From Paraphoma chrysanthemicola (taxonomy: Eukaryota > Ascomycota > Dothideomycetes > Pleosporales > Phaeosphaeriaceae), in NCBI GenBank assembly GCA_020744225.1, contig JAGMWG010000007.1, positions 310,001 through 374,000 on the forward strand: a stretch of 64,000 bases of DNA, given 5' to 3'. The notes beneath the pieces were generated by a model, which saw nothing but the letters and a program-made list of their open reading frames with translations, had not been told where the DNA came from and ran no database searches. Shown here in pieces: positions 1 through 9,557 of this stretch. The translations under genes and the position numbers were made by a program. Each line of letters begins with the position of its first letter. Positions within the stretch are counted from its first letter, which is position 1.

Positions 1-2034
1 CGAAGTCGTGATTGTGTCTTGAGGAGGTGGGTCCATGAAATCAAAGTCGAGGAGATCCTTCACACCCAGCGACTTGAGGAGAAGGACAGTGTTTGCTAGA
101 TTGGTCCGCTGGATTTCGGGAATGGTCTGAATGTAAAATTCGTCCCGAAACGCCCTTTCTGTGTACAGGTGAAAGCATTTGCCAGGCCCAGTACGTCCAG
201 CACGTCCAGCACGCTGTGATGCGTTCGCTTGTGAGATTGGGGTGATCTGAAGAGTGTCCATACCCATCTTTGGGTTGTAGACTTTGAGCTTCGAAAACCC
301 AGAGTCAACGACGTACATGATACCGTCTACTGTCAAACTCGTCTCTGCAATGTTGGTGGCCACGATGACTTTGCGGACTCCCGGTGCGGCGCGGTCGAAG
401 ATCTTGGCTTGTAGGTCTGCAGGCATCTGGCTGTAGATTGGCAAGATACTGAGCTTTGGAGGGTCATTCAGAAGCTTCAGCCGCTCAGCCACAAGCTCGC
501 AGGTGATCTCAATGTCTTCTTGACCTGTCATAAAGACCAGTATATCGCCAGGACCTTGAGAAACATGTATCGCCAAGACTTGTTTGACGGCACTGTCTAC
601 ATAGTCTTCACATGGTGATCGCGAGTACTGGATGTCGACTGGGAACGTGCGTCCTGGAATGATGAATTCCGGAGCGCCTCCGTAAAAGCGCGAGAATCGA
701 TCCGCGTTCATCGTTGCAGATGTGACGATCAGCTTCAGGTCGCGTCTTCGAGCAAGTACCTTCTTGATGAGACCCATTAGCACATCGGTATTCAAGGCTC
801 TCTCGTGGGCCTCGTCCATGATGATGCAGGAGTATCTGTCCAGGTCTGACTCGTTGAGTGACTCTCGGAGCAGGACACCGTCAGTCATGTACTTGATCTT
901 GGTTTCTTTACTTGTGCAGTCCTCGAAACGGATCGCATAACCCACAAGCCCGCCCAGCTTAACTTCCATCTCTTCACTGACACGCTTTGCAACGCTCATA
1001 GCTGCGACGCGACGAGGCTGCGTACACCCAATGAGGCCCTGGTTGGCGTATCCATCCTCATACAAGAACTGGGTCAACTGTGTTGTTTTTCCAGAGCCTG
1101 TCTGGCCGACCACGATGATGACTTGATTGTCTCGTATGACCCGTAAAAGGTCTTCTCGCACTGCAAATGCCGGGAGATACTGTCTCTGTTCTCTGAGCGT
1201 CTTGCTCTTACTGAAAGCGCTAGCTCCTTCCTGCTTGCTGAGATGCTGCGCGAACTTGCTGCCACCATTCTTTTCATCCTCTCCGGGCATCGGAGCGGCG
1301 CTGTCCCCATCGTCGTCTTTGACTCCCATGATGTTGCCTAGCGTCGTTCCCTTTGCGCTTGTGGCTTCTTGTGCGTGTTTTTGACGCTCTTTCTGCTGCC
1401 TTTTCTCCTTCACAACGCGGCTGCCTCTGCGACTGAACACAGCCATGTCACTCTGGGGGTCTCGGACCGCAGGCACAGGATCGATCTGCTTGGTGAAGAC
1501 CGTCTTCCCGTCCAAGAATGGAGGCTTCAGATCATGGACCAGAATGTGAACCCGCATGCCTTCGTCATCGTCGTTGAAATCATCGTCGAAGTGCCTCCTC
1601 TGTGCGACTCCAGACTGCAGCATTCGATTCGTCTCCCAAGCATCCACATCCTTCTGCTTCTGCTGCGCCCTCATACTGGCGCGATTATTCTGCTTCTTCT
1701 CTGTCAAGGCAGCCTCTCTTTGCGCATCCAGCCAGGAGCTTTCTGCGCCGCCGAAAGGATTGTGCGTGTCGTCGCCGAATGTATGGCCATTCTCTTCACC
1801 GCCGTACCAGTCGCGGTCTAATGCCATGGAATCAAAATCCTCCACCAGAGGCTCTGGCCCCGCAAAGGACTTCTGGTGTGGAGTTTCGCCATTGTCATTG
1901 ATGCGCGGCGTGTGGGCTCGAGATGATGCGGGCGAGTCACGGTGCTGATTTGGCTTCCGAAACTTTGGGTGCGGCGCGATGGAGTACTCCTCGGGGTCGA
2001 GCTTGCGCCGCTTTGGGCTGTGACCTCGGTCCAT
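1..2034 (-). CDS. PRP16: DEAH-box pre-mRNA splicing ATPase Prp16/DHX38 (C-terminus beyond window)
   Basis: Spliceosomal RNA helicase that remodels the spliceosome after the first transesterification step; nuclear. One uninterrupted frame runs from ATG at 2034 to the window edge (678 codons). Residues 1-300 are a charged, disordered arm starting MDRGHSPKRRKL, typical of Prp16. The helicase core follows: Walker A GQTGSGKTT near residue 312, TQPRRVAA, DEAH (MDEAHERAL) near 405, SATMNADRF, then domain 2 with QRAGRAGRTGPGKC near 610. The winged-helix, ratchet and OB-fold parts lie outside the window. Prp2 and Prp22 are the close alternatives; the N-terminal arm and the sequence around GLVGYAIRFEDCTS fit Prp16 best. 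It is divergent from PWP1, 178 bp away. Confidence 0.9.
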   Translation of the reverse strand, partial: MDRGHSPKRRKLDPEEYSIAPHPKFRKPNQHRDSPASSRAHTPRINDNGETPHQKSFAGPEPLVEDFDSMALDRDWYGGEENGHTFGDDTHNPFGGAESSWLDAQREAALTEKKQNNRASMRAQQKQKDVDAWETNRMLQSGVAQRRHFDDDFNDDDEGMRVHILVHDLKPPFLDGKTVFTKQIDPVPAVRDPQSDMAVFSRRGSRVVKEKRQQKERQKHAQEATSAKGTTLGNIMGVKDDDGDSAAPMPGEDEKNGGSKFAQHLSKQEGASAFSKSKTLREQRQYLPAFAVREDLLRVIRDNQVIIVVGQTGSGKTTQLTQFLYEDGYANQGLIGCTQPRRVAAMSVAKRVSEEMEVKLGGLVGYAIRFEDCTSKETKIKYMTDGVLLRESLNESDLDRYSCIIMDEAHERALNTDVLMGLIKKVLARRRDLKLIVTSATMNADRFSRFYGGAPEFIIPGRTFPVDIQYSRSPCEDYVDSAVKQVLAIHVSQGPGDILVFMTGQEDIEITCELVAERLKLLNDPPKLSILPIYSQMPADLQAKIFDRAAPGVRKVIVATNIAETSLTVDGIMYVVDSGFSKLKVYNPKMGMDTLQITPISQANASQRAGRAGRTGPGKCFHLYTERAFRDEFYIQTIPEIQRTNLANTVLLLKSLGVKDLLDFDFMDPPPQDTITTS

Positions 2035-2212
2035 TGTGTGCTGTATGAGTTATAATTACAAGACCGAGAGGGTCAAGGGTGAAGCTGGAGTGCTGCGCGG
2101 AGGTCCGCAAATTCCTTATCGATAGCTGAAGTGGCAGGAGCGACCGAAAAAAAGTCTAGGACCCACCACGCGCAATGCTCTCACTGCATCTTGACTTCTC
2201 CTACCCGCCACA
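2035..2212. promoter_or_regulatory. Shared promoter of PRP16 and PWP1
   Basis: The start codons of the two divergent genes are 178 bp apart, so both promoters must lie here or overlap the 5' ends of the transcripts. No TATA box is visible, as is usual for fungal housekeeping genes. Confidence 0.6.
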
Positions 2213-3916
2213 ATGTCTATGATCACAGCGACAACATGGGTGCCGCGCGGCTTTGCGGCGCCCTTTCCTACCAAGTACGAATTCGACGAGGACGAGTACG
2301 ATCGCATAGCAAAGCTTGCGAACCTACAGCTAGAAGATGCGAAAGAAGATCTGGAAGAAGCGCAAGCTGAGAAGGAGGGCAAGAGCAACGGAACCTCTAC
2401 CAAAGCCTCCAAAAGTAAGGACGACGAGTAGGAATCCACCAACGATGCAGCAAATTGTGTTTTGTCTAATTGTTGCAGGGACGACGACAATGACCTCAAA
2501 GAGTACGACCTCGAGCACTATGACGACGAAGTTGAAGAGGGCAACGGCGACACTATGGCCATGTTCGGCAACGTCAAGAGCCTAGTGTTCCACGAGAATG
2601 ACGAGGAGGACCCGTACATCACAATGAAGGGCGGAGATGATGAGGAGGATGATGAAGAGCGGGAGGAATTGCAGATTCTGGCTACGGATAATCTGGTACT
2701 GGCGGGGCGCATAGAAGACGAGGTTGCACACTTAGAGGTCTACGTGTACGAAGACGAGGACGACAACCTCTATGTACATCACGACATCATGCTGCCTGCG
2801 ATTCCGCTCGCCGTTGAATGGCTCGATCTGCCAGTGGGAAAGGCTGCAACAGGTCCAGACGGCAAGGGCAACTTCGTCGCAATCGGCACAATGGACCCAG
2901 ACATCGAGATTTGGAATCTAGATGTCGTAGACAGCATGTACCCGGATGCTGTGCTAGGCCAAGGTGCAGAGGACGCTGCGAATGCAGACAAGCCCAAAAA
3001 GAAGAAGAAAAAGAAGTCGAAGAAGGCCAACGACAACTTCCACGTCGACGCGGTCCTCTCGCTCGCCGCGAATCGACACCACCGAAATCTCCTTGCCTCA
3101 TCGTCCGCTGACAAGACTATCAAACTCTGGGACTTGAACACGACGAAATGCGCAAAGTCATACTCATACCACACAGACAAGGTATGCTCAGTGGCATGGC
3201 ATCCAGTCGAATCTACTGTTCTACTGAGTGGAAGTTATGATCGGACCATCGTGGCAGCGGACATGCGCGCACCCGATGCGAAGGCACCGCGTTGGGGTGT
3301 CGAGAGTGATGTGGAGACCGTGCGATGGAATCCTCACGATCCGAACTTTTTCTATGTAAGTACTGCGACTCGATAGAGCACGACGTGTTGCTAATGGTCT
3401 CAGGTCTCCACTGAGAATGGTATGATGCACTACCATGACACCCGCAACGCGCCATCGGATCCCGCTGCCTCAAAGCCCGTATGGGTCCTACAAGCCCATG
3501 ACGAGTCCATTTCCTCTTTCGACATCAATCCAGTTATCCCCGGCTACCTGGCAACAGGGTCGACAGATAAGCAAGTAAAGCTGTGGAACATTCAGGCGAA
3601 CGGGCCAAGTATGGTTGTGTCGCGAGACCTTGGGGTAGGACGAGTCTTCTCGACGACATTCGCACCCGATCAAGAAGTTGGCTTCCGGCTTGCTGTCGCA
3701 GGAAGTAAGGGCGCAGTCCAGATTTGGGACACAAGTACCAATGCAGCAGTGCGAGCGGCTTTCGCCAGCAAGGTGCCAGAGATCAAGGGCGACGGCAAGG
3801 AGCGTCTCGTCGGGCTGGATGAACCAGATACAGACTCGGATACTGAAGAAGGCGAGAGCGATGACGGAGAGGAGGAGGCGGGAGAAGAAAAGGGGTGGGA
3901 GTCAATGGAAGAGTGA
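2213..3916 (+). CDS. PWP1: Periodic tryptophan protein 1 (WD40, ribosome biogenesis)
   Basis: Nucleolar WD-repeat factor required for 60S subunit maturation and rDNA regulation. Exons 2213-2427, 2479-3355 and 3404-3916 (534 aa); introns of 51 and 48 bp. The donor at 2428 is chosen over the stronger-looking GTAAGG at 2415 because only it keeps the frame. The N-terminus MSMITATTWVPRG matches the family signature. An acidic region (YDDEVEEGNGD, DDEEDDEEREE) comes next, then a Lys-rich nuclear signal (KPKKKKKKKSKK near residue 260). WD repeats include SSADKTIKLWDL, SGSYDRTIVAADM and GSTDKQVKLWNI. The tail is acidic (DTEEGESDDGEEEAGEE). The length is normal. Confidence 0.93.
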
Positions 3917-5973
3917 AGTGATGATACCCAACGTGTACTCAGTGCAGATTGCTCAGCGGCTCTCGGCGCGCCTGCAAAAGCGAGGGAAGGGAAGCTCTGT
4001 GGCACGATCTCCTGATTGTCAGCACAGCAGGAGGTACCACGACATGAAGACTCGAAGAGAGTTCGAGTCACTGCACGTCGCGAATCAGCCCGAGTGGTGT
4101 CAGTATCGGCCATCGGTGCCATCTGTAGCGAGCGACGCGGAGAAGAAAACGGAAACCTCAGTAGGATTGTGCCGTCACGTTTCACGAATTCTCCGCTCAT
4201 CATCCTTCCCTTCCATTTGCAGCCCCTTCATCTCTTTAAGGTTAAGCAACGTCACCATCTGGGACATGTTTGAGATCTTACTTTCGCAGAAACAGAGTTC
4301 ATCGCTCGACCAGCAATGGCAGACTGCCAAGCTGGCTGCACGATACCGTCATAGCCCTCAGGCTGTCAACGTCGCAGTGTGTGCGTGCGACCCATGGTGG
4401 GGAAGACTGTCAACCATACGGGCGGCAGATCGTCCGGCGATTCAACGACATGTCTAGCCGGTATGCCAAGTGGGCCCTCCCAGAAACTGCGTCAGGTCTC
4501 GATCAGGCGAGCGGGCCACGATGGATCGCATTTGCAAAGCTCGGGGGCCTCGTCGCCTGGCGTCTTCTTGCAGTGTTTCGAAACTGACCACCTCAAAGCA
4601 GCTGCATCACGGGCATATTACCACGCCTGTAAGCTACAGCCTTCTCATCTCTGGAAAAAGAAGCAGTTCATGCACGCAGCTGCAAGGTACGGGCACCTGG
4701 TGCGAATAGCGGGCTGCTCTCCGCGCCACCCTGTCGCACTGTCCCAGAGACGGGCCAGATCGAGCTTGATGATGGCCAACACTCAACGTAAATCACGGCA
4801 GTGCCGTTGGGCGCAACGGACGGGATCCGCAGCTTGTTTAGCTTTCTCTCTCCAAGGTCCAAGGTCGTGGGAGCGTCGCGTCTGCTTGATCAACCTCCGA
4901 CAACACTCTCTCCACCGCAGTCCGCCAATATCGCCGTCAATGCCGTCTTGTGCGGGCGGCTCTTTGTTAAGGCTGGGGTGGGCTGCGCACGCCTCGGCGT
5001 GTTGAAACAGTGCAGGCCGCTGTGCCCAACAAGACGGCGGGACGAGCAAACACTCGAAGGGGCCCCAGTCTAATCTGCGACGTGTTGGCGCCGACATTTG
5101 TCCCATGCGTCAGTCGCCGATTCGCTCGTGGCAGAAAACGCATCACCCGCTAAACTCTGTCAGGTCGTTTCAACGCCGCTAGCACCGCGGCCAGGCAAAC
5201 TTCGCGATGCGGTTCGCTGATGCCTTCCTGTTCCTGGCTGGGGCCCCGGTCGAGCCTGCCAATCTGTGAGAGACACTTGGTTAGCCTACCGCTCCAGGGG
5301 TGCTGGTTTTTCAACCAGCAGCGTCGCTGTGCGCTGCCCTTTTGATCAGGCTTCCCTCCCTCTTTTGCACGCGCCCGCTGGCTTCACTGCGACATTCATT
5401 CCCTCCTTGATCGCGACCTGGTTGTTCGCTCCTTACGACAGCTGGACGTCCCCTACGCTCTTTGACAGACGACACTTCGACTTCACCACCACTCCTTCAT
5501 TCATTCTTCACGTGCTGCAAGCCCAGCCGTATTCACAACAAAAACAACCCTTACAACAAAGAAAGCAACTTGCGACCACTCCGAGACTCTCTGCATCCTT
5601 CGGCCTTACCGGAATCACAAGGCGTAGTCACTGCGACTCTCGGTATCACAAGTACAACTCCGGACTAAGACTTTAGTCGCACGACCGAGTGCACGCATCC
5701 CCGACGCAGCGTCGCAAAGCACGACGTGACTGGCCTTCGAAACCCTTCTATCGCAGTGCGACGAACGAACCTAGTTCCCAAACGGAAGTTCGCTGTTGAC
5801 CTATTCGTCCTCGTGCCTCCACGCAAGCAATTTATCTCAGGCGTACCCCGCAATTCTGCAGCAGTGTTCTCGAAGCAACCAACGGCAGCCAACATAGGAA
5901 TTACCGGCCCTTAGACCGCGGCACTGGACCCTTCTTGCAATATCCTAAATTCCTTCCGAATTAACCCATCAAT
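3917..5973. other. Intergenic region and long leader of the next gene
   Basis: There is no convincing coding sequence; open frames here have Arg/Ser/Cys-rich, non-protein-like composition. The part from about 5480 to 5970 is rich in C/A and lacks long G runs (for example CAACAAAAACAACCC near 5537), which looks like an unstructured 5' leader and core promoter. If transcription starts near 5300-5500, the leader would be about 500-650 nt and contain short upstream frames (ATG at 5726 and others). Confidence 0.5.
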
Positions 5974-6807
5974 ATGTCGCTCGCGCGTGCTGTCACCAGA
6001 CGCATCAAGCGCACTGAAGTGCCGTCGTCGCCACCAGCCCGGAGCCAGAGTGTCAAGACCCCCACCACTCCGATTGACCGTAACAAGATCTCTCTGCCCG
6101 TGGCTCTAGTATCAACGACCAACATGCTCAGCTACAACGCTCCGGACATTTCAAGTATGCGCAAGGTCTCTTCATCGACTGCGTCGACTCATTCTTCGGC
6201 GGACGACTCGGACCATAGCGCGTCGACCAGCCGGTCCCGCGCTTCGACTGTTGGATCCCGCGACACTACCCTCACTGACGCCTCGTCCGTGGACTTGTCT
6301 CCAGTATCACCGGCACCGAATCATTTGTCAGGTTATTTCTCGAGTTCTGGAAAACAACTACGAAAATCTGCCTCAACCACCAGTCTTCAACGAGTCAAAG
6401 AGGAGCCTGTAGAGCCGATTCCAGCCATTCCAACTCGCGCTCTTTCGCACAGTAAGCGCGCTCATGAGAAACTGGCAGCCAAGCGATCTCTGCAAAACAT
6501 GCATCCACGGGGTAGCATGGGTTCGGTCCGGAACTCAAAGGAGCAGCGGTCCTCAGTCGACATGTTCAGCGCTACCATTACAGAGGAGCAGGCTCACCCA
6601 TTTGGACGAGAGTTGGAGCAGCTCAACGAGATTGTTGAGGAGTTTGGTGGCGTTGTGCGAGATGCTGAGACCGAGGCGGACATGGCTGTCATGCGATCAA
6701 AGAACCTGGCTGCGTTCTGTGCTGCCGAGTATCTTTCGGAAATTCGACCGCTTTTCAGCGCCCGTTTTGGATTCCCGCAACAAGCACCGCCAATGGCTTG
6801 GATATAG
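5974..6807 (+). CDS. Conserved fungal protein of unknown function, Ser/Thr-rich
   Basis: Single exon, 277 aa, ATG in the good context CAATATGTCG. Residues 1-200 are low-complexity, rich in Ser/Thr/Pro/Arg (SSSTASTHSSADDSD, STSRSRASTVGSRD), likely disordered and phosphorylated. An ordered segment follows at about 205-277 (EEQAHPFGRELEQLNEIVEEFG ... AAEYLSEIRPLFSARFG) and ends in WI. The pattern of a disordered N-terminus plus a short C-terminal helical domain ending in Trp-Ile fits a widespread unnamed ascomycete family, by recollection rather than a search. No membrane segment or signal peptide is visible. Function unknown. Confidence 0.75.
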   Translation: MSLARAVTRRIKRTEVPSSPPARSQSVKTPTTPIDRNKISLPVALVSTTNMLSYNAPDISSMRKVSSSTASTHSSADDSDHSASTSRSRASTVGSRDTTLTDASSVDLSPVSPAPNHLSGYFSSSGKQLRKSASTTSLQRVKEEPVEPIPAIPTRALSHSKRAHEKLAAKRSLQNMHPRGSMGSVRNSKEQRSSVDMFSATITEEQAHPFGRELEQLNEIVEEFGGVVRDAETEADMAVMRSKNLAAFCAAEYLSEIRPLFSARFGFPQQAPPMAWI

Positions 6808-7645
6808 CCATGCTCCAGTCTCCTTCTCTGCTCTCAACAGTTTTCCTTGACTCTGCCTGATACCATAGACGATGGTCCCCGCTCTCGCTTTCCGTGTACA
6901 TATTAGACGGCTTTCCTTCACGTCTGTCCTTGACCGTAATCGTATTATTTCATTTTGTCTGCTGGAATGGTCGGAAGGAACGAAACATGGCGTTCCGGAA
7001 AATCATCATCAGGCTTGGGGCACATGATCCCCGTACTATCCCTACGAACTATTTCATGTACGATGTTGGTATTTGATTTGAGCTGCCAGCCGGAGGCTGC
7101 AGCTAGGGCGAGGCCCACTGGGAAGATGAAATGAGGCTGTTTTGGATATGTGTTTGTACTACATTCATGCACATTGTCTTGCTCAGATCCATCTACTTCT
7201 AAAAATGAAGCTTACACTCCACTGTGAAACGTGTTCATCTCATTGTGTCTCACAAGTGCATTCTCAGATGTGTCCCACATATTCTCACGGCGAAGAAGAG
7301 CAGTTTCCGGCCGTTCGGCTTCACAGCAGGCATCTGGATGAATCAGTTTCCACTGAGCGTCACGAGGACATGGAAGAAACGGAAGGTGTTATCTATAATC
7401 TCCCATGTGAAGATCTTAGCAACCGAGCTCGGCAGGCGTAATATATGCCGTACGTGATCATGCAGCCATTACAGGCTTGTGATTGCTCGATGTGGTTGGG
7501 ATTGTTCCAAACCGGACCGCCGTCCCAAAGCCGTTAGCGTGTCTCGGAGCCGGCGAAACAGGTCGGATCTACGCCCATCTCGTACCAAAGTTTCCATGAA
7601 CCTCGAAGTCGTGCAGAGTGTCAATTGATCTCCACCAACGCCACC
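6808..7645. other. Intergenic region
   Basis: 3' region of the preceding gene and promoter of the mL54 gene. Open frames are short and unconvincing. No repeat, TATA box or RNA gene is recognised. Confidence 0.5.
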
Positions 7646-8439
7646 ATGATCTGTCGCAACTGTCTGAGAGCTGCCTCAAAGGCTCCTATCGCCTCACAAA
7701 CTCGAGCACCACCTCATCGCTTCCTCGCCATCCCATCCCGCCTTCAAAACTCGACGCCAAATACTGCATCTCGAACCACACGGCACGCCTTCTCGACATC
7801 TTCGCGCTCCTCCGCCAACGCTGCAACATCTACTGGCGCTGCGCAACCGCTTAGCGAACCCCTCACGCCCGCGCCATCACCCGAGCTCAAAGGCCAAGCA
7901 AGCGAAGCCGCGAAGAAGAAAGCTGCAGCACTTGTGAGGAGCAGCATACCAGCGGGAACACCGCTGAAAGGATTGAACTTCGAGAAAAACAAGCAAGATC
8001 CGGTCGCGCTACCGGACGACGAGTATCCAGAGTGGTTGTGGACAATACTGCAGCGGCAAGAGAAGACGTCCGAGGGCGCTGGACAGGGAGATTTATTCTG
8101 TATGTACAACCAGGTTTCTTCATACACTAGAAGCACACAGCTTCTCGTATTTCTCGACGGCGAGTTACGGTAGTTTTTGCTAACACATTCGCACCAGCCA
8201 AGTCCAAGAAACAGCGCCGCGTCGCCGCAAAACGATTGCGCAAAGAGCAAGCCATGAACCCAGGCATGCTGGTCCCGAAAGTACCCATTTACGAACAGAC
8301 AATTGATCTCCCGGCTGGTGACGGCAGTCTGCAAGGCGCCGTCAAGGCAGCGGACGCGAGAGAGGAATTGACAAAAGCGATGCGAGACAAGCGGCGGGCA
8401 TCGATCAAGGAGGCGAATTTCTTGAAGGCAATGGGCTAA
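7646..8439 (+). CDS. MRPL37: Mitochondrial large-subunit ribosomal protein mL54
   Basis: Component of the mitochondrial 54S subunit. Exons 7646-8099 and 8198-8439 (231 aa); the 98-bp intron has GTATGT, a GCTAAC branch point and ACCAG. The start is the ATG in CCACCATGA. Residues 1-75 are Arg/Ser/Ala-rich with almost no acidic residues, a mitochondrial presequence. The family signature lies around residues 115-135: GLNFEKNKQDPVALPDDEYP followed by EWLW. After the intron comes a basic helix, KSKKQRRVAAKRLRKEQ. The family assignment to yeast MRPL37/human MRPL54 is firm. Confidence 0.92.
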
Positions 8440-9557
8440 GAGGTGCGCGGTTGATATTGGATTGACTCCTTGTGTAGATATACGAATGTGTGACGATGTG
8501 GTTGGGTGGGTGGTGAGAAAGCGAATGTGTATGATGATGATATGTGCATATAAATCCAAGGACTTGCAAAGCCAAATCAGTGGCTTCAATGATACGCATT
8601 GTGCCACAGGCCTTCCAGACATGTTTTCTGGTAGAACTAGCTATGCTTTACTTTCCTCTCTTGTCTAATGCCCCAGGATAACTACAGGTATCATCTGGCA
8701 GGTTCCAGCCACCTTTGACACAAGACTCTTCTCCACAGTCTATCCATCCACAGTCTATCCAGCCACAGTCTATCCATCCACAGTCTCAGCACTATTTGTG
8801 TTTATTCGGAAAGTACCCCTTCCAGCACTGGTGTCCCAAAAAGTAATCTTAATGCAAGGTCAAATCAGGAGCTCTTCACCACCCTATTATCCGGATTTAT
8901 ATTCATCGTAGCGACGGAGTGAGATATTCACGTTGATTGATATCACAGAGTTGTCGATAGATTGAAGGCTACTTATTCAGTTAGACAAATCGTCAGATCG
9001 AGATATTTTCGAGCAATAAGGCCCTTAGGCTGTCTTGTTGAGAAGGGTTGGAAGTGAAAGGGCAGTCCGTAGGCCTTTAGTACTTCAGATCATGACTACA
9101 TGCTCTTTGAAGATTGAGTCAGAGACAATCAGACTTACAAAACAATCCTGGAATCTACGAACATGCCAAACTTTCCTATTTAGGTACTTCGCTGGACTTT
9201 GCTGTGATAGGGTAGTCCGGAGGTGTACAGTGTACTCTCCTTTTGCGAAAGGATTCGATATCAAGTACACTTGAGGCTTTCACGCAGGTCATAACATGGC
9301 AGTGATCGGTAATATCCAGTAAGTTTTCTGAAGAGGCAAGTCCAGAGCCGTGTGCGGGAATTCAAAAGTGCAATTGAAGTAAGAGGACACCGCACAGACC
9401 TGTGTACTTAATTCACACCGAGAACATGGGAAATTGTACGCTAGCGCAGCTGATGATTCCAGTTGTTACTAGATGTACATAATGCTATTGCAGTCTACGA
9501 AAACAGCCAAAGCTCGATCAAATCCTATCCTCAACACCATCATCCCATACAGCAAAT
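8440..9557. other. Convergent intergenic region
   Basis: Lies between the 3' ends of the mL54 and UTP12 genes. It has no gene-like frame and is AT-richer than its flanks. It contains the 15-bp minisatellite at 8733-8785. Confidence 0.5.
8733..8785. repeat. 15-bp minisatellite, about 3.5 copies
   Basis: Unit CCACAGTCTATCCAT repeated in tandem. The second copy differs at its last base (CAG for CAT) and the fourth is truncated after CCACAGTC. Confidence 0.9.

Noticed and set aside
4379..5005. 208-codon plus-strand open frame
   Set aside because: Composition (Arg, Ser, Cys, His) is that of non-coding GC-rich DNA; no motif, overlaps equally long frames.
7744..8622. 292-codon minus-strand open frame over the mL54 gene
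   Set aside because: Antisense shadow of a well-supported ribosomal protein gene; Cys/Ser/Leu-rich composition and no motif.
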